Shown here: positions 32,613-44,483 of the stretch, piece after piece
How the letters are laid out: each line of letters starts with the position of its first letter
How positions within the stretch are numbered: the stretch's first letter is position 1
Assembly: GCA_944989445.1 (NCBI GenBank)
Contig: CALYLW010001390.1
Location: 124,001-188,000, forward strand
Source of the DNA: Ampullaceana balthica
Lineage: Eukaryota; Mollusca; Gastropoda; Lymnaeidae
Direction: 5' to 3'
DNA: 64,000 nucleotides
Made by a program: the position numbers and the translations under genes
Notes under the pieces: generated by a model
Databases searched by the model: none
What the model saw: the letters and a program-made list of their open reading frames with translations, nothing else
Told to the model about the DNA's origin: nothing

Positions 32613-33895
32613 TCACAAATTTCTTATTTTGGAATCAAAACTATATCTGCCTCTCCATGATCTTCTGCTTTGATTATAATCTCTATTTATGGAATTATAA
32701 TTATATCTGTCTCTCCATGATTGTCTACTTTGATCATAATCTCTATGTCTGGAATTATGATTATATTTTCCTCTCCATGATTGTCGTCTACCTCTGCTTT
32801 CAAAATGATCTTGTCTTGATTTTTCTTCTGTTTTCTTTCTTATAGGGCTGCCATTAGGTGACACGCTATTTGGTTGTCCTTTATTGTGGTAACACTGCTT
32901 TGCCATATGACCTGGCTTGTTGCAGTACCAGCAAATAGTTTGTCTGTTGCCTTGGTTTGGCAGACTCTGTTTTCTCATACCTTGTCTCTTTTCTTGACTT
33001 TTAATTTGTATTGCTGCAAAAATATATTGTCTCTTATCCATTTCCACATTTGGACGAGAGTATTTGAATGTTCGTAATGCATTTGTTATCTCTGCTTGAG
33101 TACGAACTTTCTTATCAGTTAAATATGTGAATAGAGGTTGTGTTGCATTTTCTAAAAACTTGTCAATTAACACCATGTCTATTATGGCCTTTGGATTGCT
33201 TGTATCTATTGCTGTAAGTTCCAGCCATTTTGTTAATTTAACTTGTGCTTCATGCACTATGATCTGTGGATCTTGATCTTGATTCTCATTATCTTGATTC
33301 TCATTTCATGAAATTCTTTTCTATAATCATTTTCTGACTTTCCGAAATGACATAGAAGTGCCTTTTTGACATTTTTATATATGGTTTTGTCTTCTTCGGC
33401 TATACTGTTGTAAGCTTCAAATGCTTCTCCAGTTAGTTGAGTCATCAATTGTGCTGGCCAATCTTCTTCATTATAACCTTTCATGGCCATTATGGATTCG
33501 AAATAATCCAGATAAACATCCATTTTTTCTTTCTGGCTATCATATTTTCTAACGTTGATAGTGTCCTTCGGTGCTGACCTTCTGTTTGTGTTATTACCAG
33601 GACTGTGGCCTCTACTCTCTAAATCAAGTTGTAGTTTTAACTTGTCAATTTGAAGTTGTTCAAGTTCTCTTATTGCAGCTCTTTCTTCTCTTTTAATTAT
33701 TAGTCTTTCTTTTCCTTCAGCTTTTCTTAGCTTCTCTTTTTCTTCAGCAATTCTTTGATTTTCTTTTTCTTCAGCTATTCTTAGCTTTTCTTTTTCTTCA
33801 GCAATTTTTAATATTTCTTCAATGAAATCTCTCATTTCTTTTCCACTTAGTCCGATCTCTTTAGCTATGGCAGTGAATTCTTTGTAGTAATCCAA
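32613..33895 (-). pseudogene. gag: LTR-retrotransposon gag gene, frameshifted relict
   Basis: Two overlapping minus-strand frames, 33257-33895 (212 codons) then 32613-33257 (214 codons), form one gag broken by a one-base indel near 33,290 beside a short duplicated phrase. Order: Glu/Lys coiled coil (IAEEKEKLRIAEEKENQRIA), a SCAN-like capsid helix region (YLDYFESIMAMKGYNEEDW) and a CCHC zinc knuckle (CWYCNKPGHMAKQC near 32,930). A basic Arg/Ser tail with diverged copies of a SRQSWRDRYNYNS-type repeat follows. No protease or reverse transcriptase follows, so the element is truncated. Upstream at 34,740-35,108 are its primer site and LTR. Ty3/Gypsy-like is the best guess; pol is missing, so class is inferred. 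Confidence 0.82.
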
Positions 33896-34739
33896 GTTTT
33901 GTTATATTGAATAATATGAGTTAAGCAATTGGGTAAGGAATGTAGGTACATATTTACCAAGTTATAAGTCCTCCAAATGAAAAAAAAATCTTGATTTCAA
34001 AATGTTAAGTCCAAATAAGTGACACGTTTAAACCATGCAATTTAGTTTTGACAAGATGAGACAACAAAAGAATCCTCACACGGGATCTTTAGTATACTTT
34101 ATATATACGCTCCCTCAGATTGACAAAACACATCCAATGGTCCAATCGTTATGAATAAAAGGTACTTGGTTAAATTTTCAATTTTTGAGTAGTTTTTAAA
34201 CAATTTAGTTCACTCCATTAATCCAAAATTGCAATTATCAAACTCTTCACACAATTTATGGATGCGGCTTAAGTTCCTTGATTTATAATTCACACTGACA
34301 CTGTTGTTAATAGTCCATAGCTTCTCTAGTTCAATGTTATGTTTACAAATATTTCCTGGAATCAACTAGCAGTGAGCTTGTTGACGTCACGACCTATATA
34401 TATGTTCACCGTGTGTCACCATACAGTAATCCTACACGACCCAGATTCCAGCAATGTGTAGTATACTGTAGTACACTTGAACTGTCGTCGACTGTAAGGT
34501 AGAACAAACTAGGTGACCTAGTTTTATACACCGCACGCCGTGATCATGTGCGTTTATGCCAGCATCTTGAAATATTCTTGTATTTTCATTGAGCCACAAA
34601 AATTTATTTACAGCTTCTTACGAACTTGAATATTCACAAAATACGATAGCTGCTAATATTTCTTCTTTTAATGAATACTTTCCTTTTGAAATATCCAATA
34701 CTTGTCACTTCCACGAACCTCACTTTCTCAAATTTCGTT
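33896..34739 (-). other. Leader between LTR and gag of the relict retrotransposon
   Basis: Untranslated region expected between primer site and gag on the minus strand. No long ORF. Confidence 0.5.
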
Positions 34740-34757
34740 TTTTCTTCTTGACACCAA
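34740..34757 (-). other. Primer binding site of the LTR retrotransposon
   Basis: Directly after the LTR's terminal TTACA, the minus strand reads TTGGTGTCAAGAAGAAAA. A TGG-starting sequence at this place is the expected tRNA 3'-end complement. The tRNA species was not determined. Confidence 0.6.
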
Positions 34758-35108
34758 TGTAACTGTTACTTTATTTTTACTTATTAATATGTGACTTGTA
34801 GGCGTTCTCTCAATACAGAATCTTGTACACAATAATCCACTGAAGAACTTGTTTCAACAAAACAACTTTAATATTTATACTTTGTACACAAAAATATAAA
34901 TTGAAGTTATACAACGTGTAACACTTGAGGCACACACACATTCCGTCCTTCCACCCCGGAACTTCTCTGACAACTGCTCGCCCAACCTTCTCAGCCAATG
35001 GGAAGGCTCCTTTCTTCCCGCATTTATTACTCGCGTGACCTCTCCGTCATCCGATCATGAAATACACACATGATACACTGGTGGATCACTCATGATTCAC
35101 ATGTGACA
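34758..35108 (-). mobile_element. LTR (5' LTR of the gag relict)
   Basis: 351 bp; minus strand begins TGTCACATG and ends CAGTTACA (TG...CA). It shares CTTGTAGGCGTTCTC, AATCCACTGAAGAA and AACTTTAATAT (plus strand) with the solo LTR at 18987-19407. No second LTR was found to the left. Confidence 0.78.
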
Positions 35109-35606
35109 GTAAGGCAGTTTTTTTATGTTTCACATACTGTATGGAAATATTACTTCTAATTTGGGACGAACGCCATTGCAGGGAAAAGAAATATGTATTT
35201 TGTATACATGACAGAATTTTTACTGACAACGGGCCTACCCAAAAGCTATAGTTAGATCAACAATTAAATGAGTCTTTTTAAAAAGCCATTCGTGCACTGG
35301 CGCCATAATGTTGAGAAAAACGGTGACATAATAAACGTTGTTTGTAACTACCATCCCCACAATGTCAAAGCTGCTTTTATATTCTTTTAAGAACGCGCAA
35401 TTGTTCTCGTGTATCCTTAAGCCCTCAACATTTCTCTGATTCACTTCGTCTTGCTTTCAGGAAGGACGGAATAAAACCGGGTTAAAACGGTTTAACGACT
35501 TGGTATACATGTGCAGTTAAACCCCCTCTAATTTGAAGAATTATACATGTAGTCGTTGTAGCTGCATTTTCGTCACCGAAACTGACAACGTTGTCGTCCC
35601 TAAGTG
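35109..35606. other. Unassigned
   Basis: No gene or repeat recognised. A minus-strand frame at 35235-35444 has no recognisable motif. Confidence 0.35.
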
Positions 35607-35784
35607 CAGGGCCTCTTAACGCATAGGCCCGTTGGGCATTTGCCCGGGGGCCCACGAGCATAGGGGCCCCATAGGAATATGTTTATTTATATATATTATG
35701 TATATTTATTTTTTAATCCTGCGGGGGAGGGGCCCAACACTATTTCTTTGCCCGGGGGCCCAAACTGGTGTAAAGACGGATCTG
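35607..35784. mobile_element. hAT-type MITE, perfect 8-bp TSD
   Basis: Ends CAGGGCCTCTTAACGC and AAAGACGGATCTG, TSD CCTAAGTG at 35599-35606 and 35785-35792. Two GCCCGGGGGCCCA palindromes lie inside. Confidence 0.85.
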
Positions 35785-36049
35785 CCTAAGTGAACTCTCC
35801 AGAATTGCACACGCAGCCCAAACTGGTACATAAGGATATGGAGCAGAACATTTCTGACAGCTTCTCTCGACAACTCAGAGCCATTACAAAATTTTAAAAT
35901 GGCATCTACAGACTTCATAGACATGATCATATTAACTCAAATTATCTGTTCATTACGCTTATACATAGTCTATGTCTAGTACATATTCTTATATTCTAGG
36001 TATAAGGGGTGTACGGATTCAAATTTTTGAAATCCGACCGGATATATTT

Positions 36050-36295
36050 TTGACCATTTTTAACCCCCCCCCCTTCCCCCTGTCACAAACTGTCACAAAT
36101 CTTGGAAAACCCCCCCTAAAGTACGTCACACTTTCGAACAAAAATTGTGTTTGTTATTAAAAAAAATAATTAAAATTTAATATAAAACACAGTGACGTCA
36201 CACATGGCTGTACACCCCCTCCCCCCTTTCACAAACAGTCACACTTTCTTACACCCCCTCCCCCCTCGGGAGCGTGACGTACTTTATGGACTTTA
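36050..36295. mobile_element. GGGGCCGTCCAT MITE, left end lost
   Basis: The interior matches the copies at 30.5 and 54.2 kb (GACCATTTTTAACC, C-runs, GTGACGTCACACATGG), right end GGAGCGTGACGTACTTTATG. The left inverted repeat has been replaced by unrelated sequence. Confidence 0.7.
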
Positions 36296-37458
36296 TGCCC
36301 TTTATATTAGGGCTGTTAGAGATTAATTTAAATTTAATCGTAAACTATTGAAAAATTAACGATTAATTAATCGTTAATTTCTATAAAATCCAAAAATTGA
36401 CATTTATGGTGTCATGAGTAAAATTTATTAAACTTGTCGGAAATCGAAATAACACTGGAATGTCTTCTTTATATGACATCTTTTAACCAACAACGCAAAC
36501 AGACAAGTTTATTGACATAATTTTGTCAGAAATAGATATAGAAAGATTACAATAAGATAAGGGTGAGAAATAAAAATGGGAAACTAATTGGAGCATGTCC
36601 CCCGCCCTCCGTCATTAAATCAAACAAAAATAAACTAATAAATGTTGACTATTTAATTAATGAAAAACGCTAGTTCAAACTAAAAATGAAAAGTACTTTA
36701 AAATAATAAATTAGAGTAATAATACAATTTTAAATCATCGGATTTGAAATAAGGAAAAGTAATAAACTTAAATTTACACAAAGAAAGTAACGTTATTCAT
36801 TTTTTAAAATTTATAGTATAACAATTTAAATGTTTTATTGTAACTTTACAAAAACCTCTTTCACTGAGGCGCGGAAGTGGTGACTAAAATAATTTTGAGA
36901 TGATTAATTAATGTGATTTTTATGAAACTATAGAGATAGGAGACAAAAATTAATCTCGCATAAATTAAATATATGGATCGAATTCATTTTTTTAAAAGTG
37001 GTTTTTATTTTATTTTTAATGAAATTTTGATAAGAAATGATTGTACACTTCAATTATAGGAAGACGGACAGCATTTGTGTCACATGCAATTCTGTATTAA
37101 TATGGGTTTATTGAACTCGACCAAATTTGACACATATATCCATCATGATTGGTAATAAATTTAGAGGTGTTTTCAACTTGACAACATTTGCAGTTTAAAA
37201 ATGGGTACCTTTTGATTTTATTATAATTCAGCTAAAAGAAGGAAAAAAACATTTTTTATTTGCTACCGGGTGCATAGATGGGTATAGTCTATAGTCCAAA
37301 CTTGGTGAACAAGAACATGTTAGGCCACATTGAAATTTATTTGGGCATTAAAATACAAATTCTACTCCTTTCCTCAAAACCATTTTTTCGTAAACCTTTA
37401 AAATTTTTCAATGGATTTTGATAAAAATGAAACATTTGATGCGGGTCGATGGATTTTT
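36296..37458. other. Unassigned AT-rich DNA
   Basis: AGGGCTGTTAGAGATTAATT at about 36,309 followed by CGATTAATTAATCG suggests an old TAGGGCTGT-type hAT end; no partner end found. Otherwise nothing. Confidence 0.4.
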
Positions 37459-37719
37459 CTATTGTATAGAATGAAAACCATGTTTAACAAACAGCAAGGA
37501 TTTTATGACAGCAGACTTACACAAGGAGGGAAAAGAACCAGATGATAGATTCTCATTTATTATATGGATCACAGTTGGGAGTAAATGATGTAACGACTCA
37601 ACCAAAAGTGGAGCGTGGATGAGGCCAAGAAAACATGACGTGTTTTTTATATATTTGAGAATAACCTTTTCGTCCCCATTTTCTGTCACAGGCTGAAACA
37701 TGTCAAACCGTGATCTCAC
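37459..37719 (-). pseudogene. LINE reverse-transcriptase fragment
   Basis: The 86-codon minus frame includes APLLVESLHHLLPTVIHIIN then ENLSSGSFPSLCKSAVIKSL. This fits the segment just before the first RT motifs in CR1/L2/Jockey-type LINEs (LPTITxIINxSLxSGxFPxxxKxAxIxPLLKK). The frame breaks right after, so it is a dead fragment. Confidence 0.65.
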
Positions 37720-39062
37720 AACAAAAGAAGGAGATACTTTAATACGTGTACTGTACTGTCAAAATCAGTCAGAATTTCAGCAAGTTTATGTTATCCAAAT
37801 CAAAAGCAGTTTTTTGACATGTTCTAATGTCCCTGATCTTTGTTTTGTAATCGATTTCACACACTTTGGAACATGAACCGATTTAATAACGTCTTTGTGT
37901 AGCAGAGTGGTGGCAAAATAAATTACAGCATACACTAACTACATAGTTAATCAAACAGTAAATAAACGTAGGCCGTGAGGAATATAGCTCTTAAGAGTTT
38001 ATTTGACTGCTTTTAAGGTAGACACAGTTACTAATGTTTAAGTTGTCTAAGTAAATGAATTTTAGCTGGAAACACAGTGTACAGCATATACCTTACTAGC
38101 TCCTACTACTGTCTCTAAGCACACTCAAAGCACTCCCCCTCCTCTGTCAAAACTCTCGCCTTATATCCTCGTTTCTTCAACAGGTGTTTGATTTTGGTGT
38201 TCCCCATTGGTTAACCCTCGATAGTAATTTTTCTCCAACGAATTCTTTCCCGTGTCTATCCGCGACTTCTCTTACAAGCTACAATAATATATAACAACCC
38301 CTAATACCATGCACTGTCCTCTAACCATTGTCTTCAATGGGTCGGCTCACAACCAACGCAAATTAATAGCTCACACACCGACCACACATGTGGGTTTAGG
38401 TGTTTTGCCACGGAAATTTCCATTGGCATGCACGTTCAGTGGTTAACTCAGAATTCATTGATAAGATTCATGGACATCTACCACTGACTGACCACCCAAC
38501 ATCGGTGAGGCAGCAGGGTAGATGGGAGAGGGGGGTTTCAGTGTCAAGTCATGCAGGGCTCGTCCTACTGTAACATCCTAAAATCTGGAGCACCTTGTTT
38601 ACCGAAAGCACACTGGATTCGGTATGCTTTAACTATGTCCCGGGCACGCATGCCACTTTCAACCTTTCAACAATCTCTTATTTCATATTCATGGTGATCC
38701 TAACCATTGTTTCATTCCTTGGCTCCTGTATTTAAAACTTTTCTAAGAACTCATGGTGAGTGAATAGTTTGTAAATGTACGAGAAAAACACAAAATCACG
38801 TGAAAATCCGCAGTTATTGCGCGAGTCGTTCATTGTATGATAGCAACTACTGTAGCCTACTAACACACGCGTATCGCACGGTATGTTGTGATTCCTACAA
38901 GTTACGCCGCTTGCCCGATGTGTCAATTTGACTCATGCATGATCTAGCACGCGGGTCGTATTCCAAAGAAAGGTCCTATACAAAGCAAAATGGTTTGCCT
39001 CCAAACAGGACGTATACCAAGTTGGACTTATTCCAAAGCAGACATACACCGAGGTAGGCTAC

Positions 39063-39067
<5 letters not shown>
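37720..39067. other. Unassigned
   Basis: 37,980-38,540 is more GC-rich and LTR-like in texture (CCCCTCCTCTGTC, GTCTATCCGCGACTTCTC), but no boundaries or TSD were found. No gene seen. Confidence 0.35.

Positions 39068-39123
<56 letters not shown>
39068..39123. repeat. (AT)n microsatellite
   Basis: About 28 uninterrupted AT units. Confidence 0.97.
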
Positions 39124-39126
<3 letters not shown>

Positions 39127-40616
39127 ACACACCTTAATGACCATTATTAAAATATTATATGGAATATAACTTCTTTATCCACTCCTTTTGTGTCCGGGGT
39201 CCTTATTTTATTTCCCTCAAGTTAGCTACGAAAATATATCATACAGTATGCTTAAACAACTCTAGTTACACATGAATTGAATATAAGTCAAAGTATGGGA
39301 GCTATGCCTTGTCTAGGGCATACCAGCATCTAAATTGAAATTAATTTTTAAGTATTCGTACTATCTACTTTATTCTGGAATGTTAACCCCAATTATTTGT
39401 AAGACAATGTATATATTAGTCTTATTCAGGTATGATCTAAAATAGTCTAGAAACTTCTGTGTTTTCAGTTTTCTGTAGGACACTAATTTATAACATATTT
39501 TAATAGGACAAATTTTAAATGTGTTTTTATTTTTTTATTTAAAAAAAAATTATTTATTTATTTTAAAAAATTATTTTTTTTTACTGATTTTAGTGATAGA
39601 ATAAACTGTCATAATTAATGATATTGCATTTATTTGGAATATATATTTGTATTTATAAACTAGTTGCGCCAAGAAATTAGTCGACACGAGTTTCTATATT
39701 GTTTAATGGATGGGATGGGGTTAGTAATAATTTAAATCTGGAGCTTTAGAGAAAACACATGTACCTATAGTTTCAGCTTTTAACAGAGCATAAATAAACG
39801 CTTAAAATAACAACACATGACTTTCTGTGTTAATGAAAGTTAGCCATAGCTTCATTGGTAGATAACATCGTAGTATAACCGGGGATTGGATCGAACAAAA
39901 TAGCTTGAGATTTAGAGGACCCAAAATGGGATTTAACAGGGAAAGGGATCCAATCTGAAAAAATGGTACTTTTCATTCAATGCTTCAAGAATCGATACCT
40001 TACAAAGGAAATAGATTTCGTGAGCCATTGCGATCAAATGGGGAAAAGGGTTTCAATCAAGAAGGGGATCCCATTATACAATGGGATCATAGTGGGTTTT
40101 GTCATCTTAATACAGTTTGTGATCATGTCGCGGAAAAGGATTCGACCAATAAATTAAAACCATTATTCAACTGAATCATATATGTGATCCTATCGAAGAT
40201 TGGAGAAAGGAGATAGCAATGTTTAAACAAATAATTTTAATACCGTTTTTTCCGGAAACTTAAAAGACAAATTTAGTGATGTGACTTTGTTAACATCAGG
40301 GCCCTTAAAATGTTAATTTATCTAAAAGCTTTTGTGTGTTTTTCTTAATGACATTCCGGGATAGCTGAGTATAATCTCATCTCAAGGGACACTAAAAGGT
40401 GTAAAAAAATTGTATCCACAATGCAGGACCTGACATCGCCGGGTATATTAGCTAGTATACGATACGACATGAATACAATTATACATGATGATAGAAGATA
40501 AAGAAATGTGTAACAAACAATTGATATTACTGCAAATAAATATTATTTATATTTTCTTATATTTCTGGTTGAAGTATGACATTTCTGGCTGACTTAACTG
40601 TTAACAGCTATTTATG
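39124..40616. other. Unassigned, gene B 3' flank at right end
   Basis: 39,880-40,215 has repeated GGGATC/GGATC words and overlapping short frames without recognisable motifs. 40,540-40,616 is the gene B 3' UTR, matching that of gene A. Confidence 0.4.
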
Positions 40617-41292
40617 TTATTTTGTCTGGGAGAACTTTGTTGCTGCGTTGACGATGTTCGTAAGAAAATCAACGGCGCTATTCACTTTGTCGAGACTCAC
40701 TTCACCGACCGGACTCTGTGGCATACAAATCACAAGGAATCATAATATAGTATGTGACATACTATAAATTATATTTTTTTTAAACGTATAATTCACTAGA
40801 ATAGTGAACGTCTTGCAAGACTTGAAAAAATAGCAAACAAAGTATTTTTACTTTGAGTTAAATAATCTCACTGACTGGATTTCGGGTAAATAAAAATATC
40901 TCTATTCACCGATTTGTCAACTGTCGCGGGATACTGTGATGCTTCAGAAGACACATCTCTTCCAGCAGCAATCGCAAGATTCACCCCGGCTCGAATTACC
41001 GCGTCCCTGTGTCTTGTCCACCAAGATCTTTTGGCTTTCTCTCCAACATCTCGCTTTGTGCTTTGGAAAAACTGTCAGAAAAAATTATTTACTAACACGA
41101 ATTGGCCATTAAAATTTTAGATTCTATTTTTATGATACTCACTTGCTTCAGCGTTTCAATCGAATCATCAATCTTTGTATTCACGTCATTGACAAGCTGT
41201 GCAGCATTGTCTTGTGTGTCCGCGCCTAGTGCTGAGAGGTCTCCAAGACAAACAATCAACAAAATAGAAAGCGCCGTGACCCAAGAAGCCAT
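40617..41292 (-). CDS. Small secreted prepropeptide-like protein, paralog B (136 aa, 3 coding exons)
   Basis: Minus-strand coding exons 41143-41292, 40910-41071 and 40617-40715 (TAA), all joined in phase 0 with compact introns of 71 and 194 bp. This is the cleanest copy. Two in-frame ATGs (41295, 41292) exist; the second aligns with paralogs A and C. Signal peptide MASWVTALSILLIVCLGDLS, acidic segment DTQDNAAQLVNDVNTKIDDS, basic site EKAKR before SWWTRHRDAVIRAGVNL, C-terminal helix VSLDKVNSAVDFLTNIVNAA, end FSQTK. No cysteine after the signal peptide. Promoter and noncoding exon are near 42,702-42,760. Identity with A is very high in the signal and pro-region. Function unknown; secretion followed by proprotein-convertase cleavage is inferred from sequence. 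Confidence 0.87.
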
Positions 41293-41976
41293 CATTGAAT
41301 TGAACAGTTTAGCAGATTTTAGCTGAATATTAATACAAGGTCCAGGTTCTAGAGTAATAGAAACAAAAACAAATCATAATAAAATGTTACCTTGTACGTT
41401 ATTGAAATTTTAAATTTTCACAAAATTGATAAAATATTTGTAAACGTAATTTAATTAACACATGTTTTAACAGTTTCAATATTTACGTATTTTTATAAAA
41501 AAAATATTATCAATATAATTTAGATAGCTAAATATCGCATCTCTAGAATATTTTCAGAACATTGGAATAAAAGATGTTCTAACTCGAAAAATAGTTATTA
41601 CACTTTGCTCTGTGTTCGTCTATCCTTTAATATTTCTAGGTTTAGTATCTCCCTTGAAGAAAACCCTTTTGGCGTTAGATCTAATTACGTAAAAATTAGC
41701 CTGTTGATGATTTATTCATATCACTGATAGCTCAGTAAAAGGTTTTTCTAAAAATTATAAGCAATTATCCAGTGGCGTATCTAAAGTTCAAACCACCTTT
41801 TATGGCCAAATGTGTTTGCTGCCACCCTTTCACAGATCAAGATCCCATTGGAGTTAGCTTTAAATCCCAAATCTTTAAAATTCAGAAAACTAAAAACAGA
41901 TCTATAGAAATATTTTTTTCCTACGCCTACGTGCCATTCTCTTTTGGGGTCGATCTCTATCATCGTATGACCCGTC
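41293..41976. other. Gene B 5' UTR start and intron 1
   Basis: Exon 2 probably extends to 41348, where the minus strand reads TATTACTCTAG before AACCTGGAC. Beyond are AT-rich intron and the shared CCAGTGGCGTATCTAAAG at about 41,770. Confidence 0.55.
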
Positions 41977-42162
41977 TCATTGTTTTTTGGCAAGCCTCAT
42001 CAAGCGGACATGGCCATAAAGGCATTTTTCTACAGTTGTTGGGACCGACCCTCCCAAATCCCCGACAAGCTGGTGGGATTCGGTCATCAGATGCTCAACC
42101 GTCTCTTCCGACTTGCCACATATTCGATAGCCAATATACCTTCTCGTGTCAAACCTATGCAA
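41977..42162 (-). pseudogene. Non-LTR retrotransposon C-terminal fragment
   Basis: The 61-codon minus frame contains HRFDTRRYIGYRICGKSEET then VEHLMTES. A Cys-Gly..EETVEHLL..C-type zinc motif ends many LINE polyproteins. The final Cys is replaced (TES). The same fragment, more decayed, lies at 25,735-25,935. Confidence 0.5.
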
Positions 42163-42164
42163 AA

Positions 42165-42690
42165 TTCTTCGAGATTGTTCGAATACATAATTGTGATCTT
42201 TGACTGGAGCCCATAGATCAAGGATTGTCGATAATATGATAAACTAGAACAAATTTTTAAAAAGGAGCTGTCAGATTCATTACATGACAATATTCAAAAC
42301 TGACAAGAGTAACACCTTTACTTAAATCATTTAACCTTGAAACACTACAGGATACAAGAACAAAGAACATAGTAATATTAAGACATAAGAAATTAATTCT
42401 AACTTGGAAATACAACACAAAGATAATAAAATACAACGCTCAGATAGATATAGGGATAAAACACTTTTCTTAAACAAAAACAGACACATACAAATTCTCG
42501 CTCTTCCCGTCTGGAATTCGTACGTAGAATGGGTAGTCTGAGGAAAACCAACAATCTGTCAACATTTAAAACTCTAAAATAAATGCTCGACTAGACATTA
42601 ACAATGCATTAGCGTAGGAGGCATAATCTTCTGCATAAAAGGAGCGCTGTAACAGATAAGATAAGATAAGACAAGATAAGATAAAACGGA
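42165..42690 (+). pseudogene. L2/CR1-type LINE 3' end with (GATAA)n tail, uninterrupted copy
   Basis: Broken coding pieces FEYIIVIFDWSP, YDKLEQIF, AVRFIT-like and SFNLETLQDTRTK follow the order at the C-terminus of CR1/L2 reverse transcriptases. The tail GATAAGATAAGATAAGACAA lies at about 42,653-42,684, within 15 bp of the gene B exon-1 donor. In gene A this LINE is split by a hAT at 26056-28335. Confidence 0.6.
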
Positions 42691-42695
42691 CCTCC

Positions 42696-42835
42696 ACTTA
42701 CCACCAAACTTCCTGTGTTTCCTTTCACAGTTGTACATGCATAGTAACTATCTTATATACTTTTGATGTGTTATATATTTATGACATGATGTTTACATAA
42801 ACCAGTTGCAATAAACTGTTTTAAAATATCCTAAG
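42696..42835 (-). promoter_or_regulatory. Gene B TATA promoter and noncoding exon 1
   Basis: Minus strand: CATAAATATATAACACATC, TATA box TATATAAG (42752-42759), TGCATGTACAACTGTGAAAG, then a GTAAGT donor (42696-42701). Exon 1 is about 25-35 nt ending at 42702. Strong block-by-block match to gene A (28.8 kb) and weaker to gene C (61.4 kb). Confidence 0.68.
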
Positions 42836-44139
42836 GGGTTCTCAAAATTTTCATTACCTGATTAATACTTATTTCAGTGGATTTTAAAAGCCTAAGCAAA
42901 AATGTAAATAATTTAAAATGTATCTACCTGTAATAAAAAGTAATTTAAATAATAATAATATTAATAATAATAAATGTCAGCATAAGTGTGTTTGCTTTTC
43001 CAATTCAAATAATTTACTTTTTGAAATTTGTAGCATTTTCCGATATACACTTAATACTTTAAATATGAGATACGTTAATAATAAAAAATAACAAAATCTT
43101 AATGTTTCATCAAATGAAATAAGAATTTTTTTAAACATGGCAGTTACAAAAATTTCTTGTAGCAAATTGAAAAGTTTCCACCATTAGTTAAAACATGTGC
43201 AAATATATAAATAAAATTAACTTTAAATAATGACTTTACAATCAAAGTGCATCTCTGTACAAAAGTCAATGATGTTTCAAAAATCACCGAGAGAAGGATA
43301 GCCATTGTTTAAGAAAACAAAAACGTTAGAACTCTTTTATTGTACATGTTTCAATCTGCCTATCTAGAATTGGGTGACGTTTTTAGACAAAAGCATGAAA
43401 TAAACAATAAAGGACTAGTAAAAATAATGACTTTACTGCTGGAGGTGGAAACTTTCATTTTGTAGTCACTTTTGTGGCATGTCTGATTTAAAACATGCTC
43501 ATGATATTAAAATATGACACTGTGTGCTATTAAGCTTGTAAGAATACTTTATAAAACAGCTGCTCCTGCATCATGTTTTTCCATGTTTCCTACTGATATG
43601 ACTTTGACCAACCTTTCAACACCAACGTTTAAGCCCTGATACACAAACATCAGGTATGTTGGGGTTTAAAATGTAATATGTTATTAAAATAACAAGAAAC
43701 ACTGAGAAACTATTTTATTACATCTGCTTATGTAACATATCAAAATGAAATTTGAAATCTCTTATATTTAAGTGTAAAATTGGATCTATCCATTTCACAT
43801 GGCGGTCTTCTGCTGGAAGTTAGGAAAAAGCACCAAGAAGGTTTCGATTATTCTTTGTTGGCAGAAAAGCATCTAAATTCACATGCAAAACTTTAGAAAT
43901 TTTAATTTTATGTTCAATGACAGGTGGGATTTAAAAATACTTAATCTTATATTACATTTATTTCAAGTATTTTACGTCCGTTAAAAATTGGTTGCACAAC
44001 CACAAACAACGGTGCACGTGAAAAATTTTGAAAAAATAGCGGGGACAATTATGAATAGTAGAAAATTCTACTCAATTATTGAAGATAAACTTTTCTTTGG
44101 ATCTGTAAGAGAGAACAGTGTATAATTCTCAACTGTGTA
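42836..44139. other. Duplicated flank upstream of gene B
   Basis: No gene. Contains blocks shared with gene A and C flanks, e.g. GGTGGAAACTTTCATTTTG (43,444), AAAACAGCTGCTCCTGCA (43,553; compare 61,931) and TGGTATGTTGGGC-like phrases (43,655; 62,030). Confidence 0.5.
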
Positions 44140-44372
44140 TAATTTGCTAGTCTGTCGCGCGGTGCGTATTATATTGAACAACCTTTTTAATAGTTTCATG
44201 TCGTGCGGTGCGAATTATTTTGAACGCACTTTTTATAATACATTCCAGATCTGTAAATGTTTATGCTAGTCTGTCGCGCGGTGCGTATTATATTGAACTT
44301 AATCAATACTTTTAGCTATGTCTCATATATAAGGGATTTATAGTCAAAAACTTTGTTTTTACGGGTTGTTTA
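44140..44372. repeat. Dispersed interspersed repeat, copy 3 (partial)
   Basis: Three CTGTCGCGCGGTGCGTATTA-like sub-repeats and the terminal AAGGGATTTATAGTCAAAAA then CTTTGTTTTTACGGG. Only the right part of the family consensus. Confidence 0.6.
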
Positions 44373-44465
44373 ATTTGCTTATTCATTCATAGCCAAAGGT
44401 TTCAATCTGAGCAATTCTTTCTGAGCATCTCTGTACAAAACCAACATCCAAATTATATATGTAAA

Positions 44466-44483
44466 CTAGCCGGGTTACCCGGC
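44466..44483 (-). other. Helitron 3' terminus (hairpin plus CTAG)
   Basis: On the minus strand a CCGGGTAACCCGG palindrome runs into CTAG followed by T, the canonical Helitron 3' end (hairpin, CTRR, insertion before T). It lies 126 bp downstream of the Rep/helicase stop. Confidence 0.8.

Noticed and set aside
37960..38560. Possible LTR from GC texture and pyrimidine tracts
   Set aside because: No TG...CA boundaries with a TSD and no matching second copy in the window.
41772..42216. Plus-strand frames upstream of gene B
   Set aside because: Antisense to the LINE C-terminal fragment and its junction; better coding character on the minus strand, and the pair in gene A is broken.
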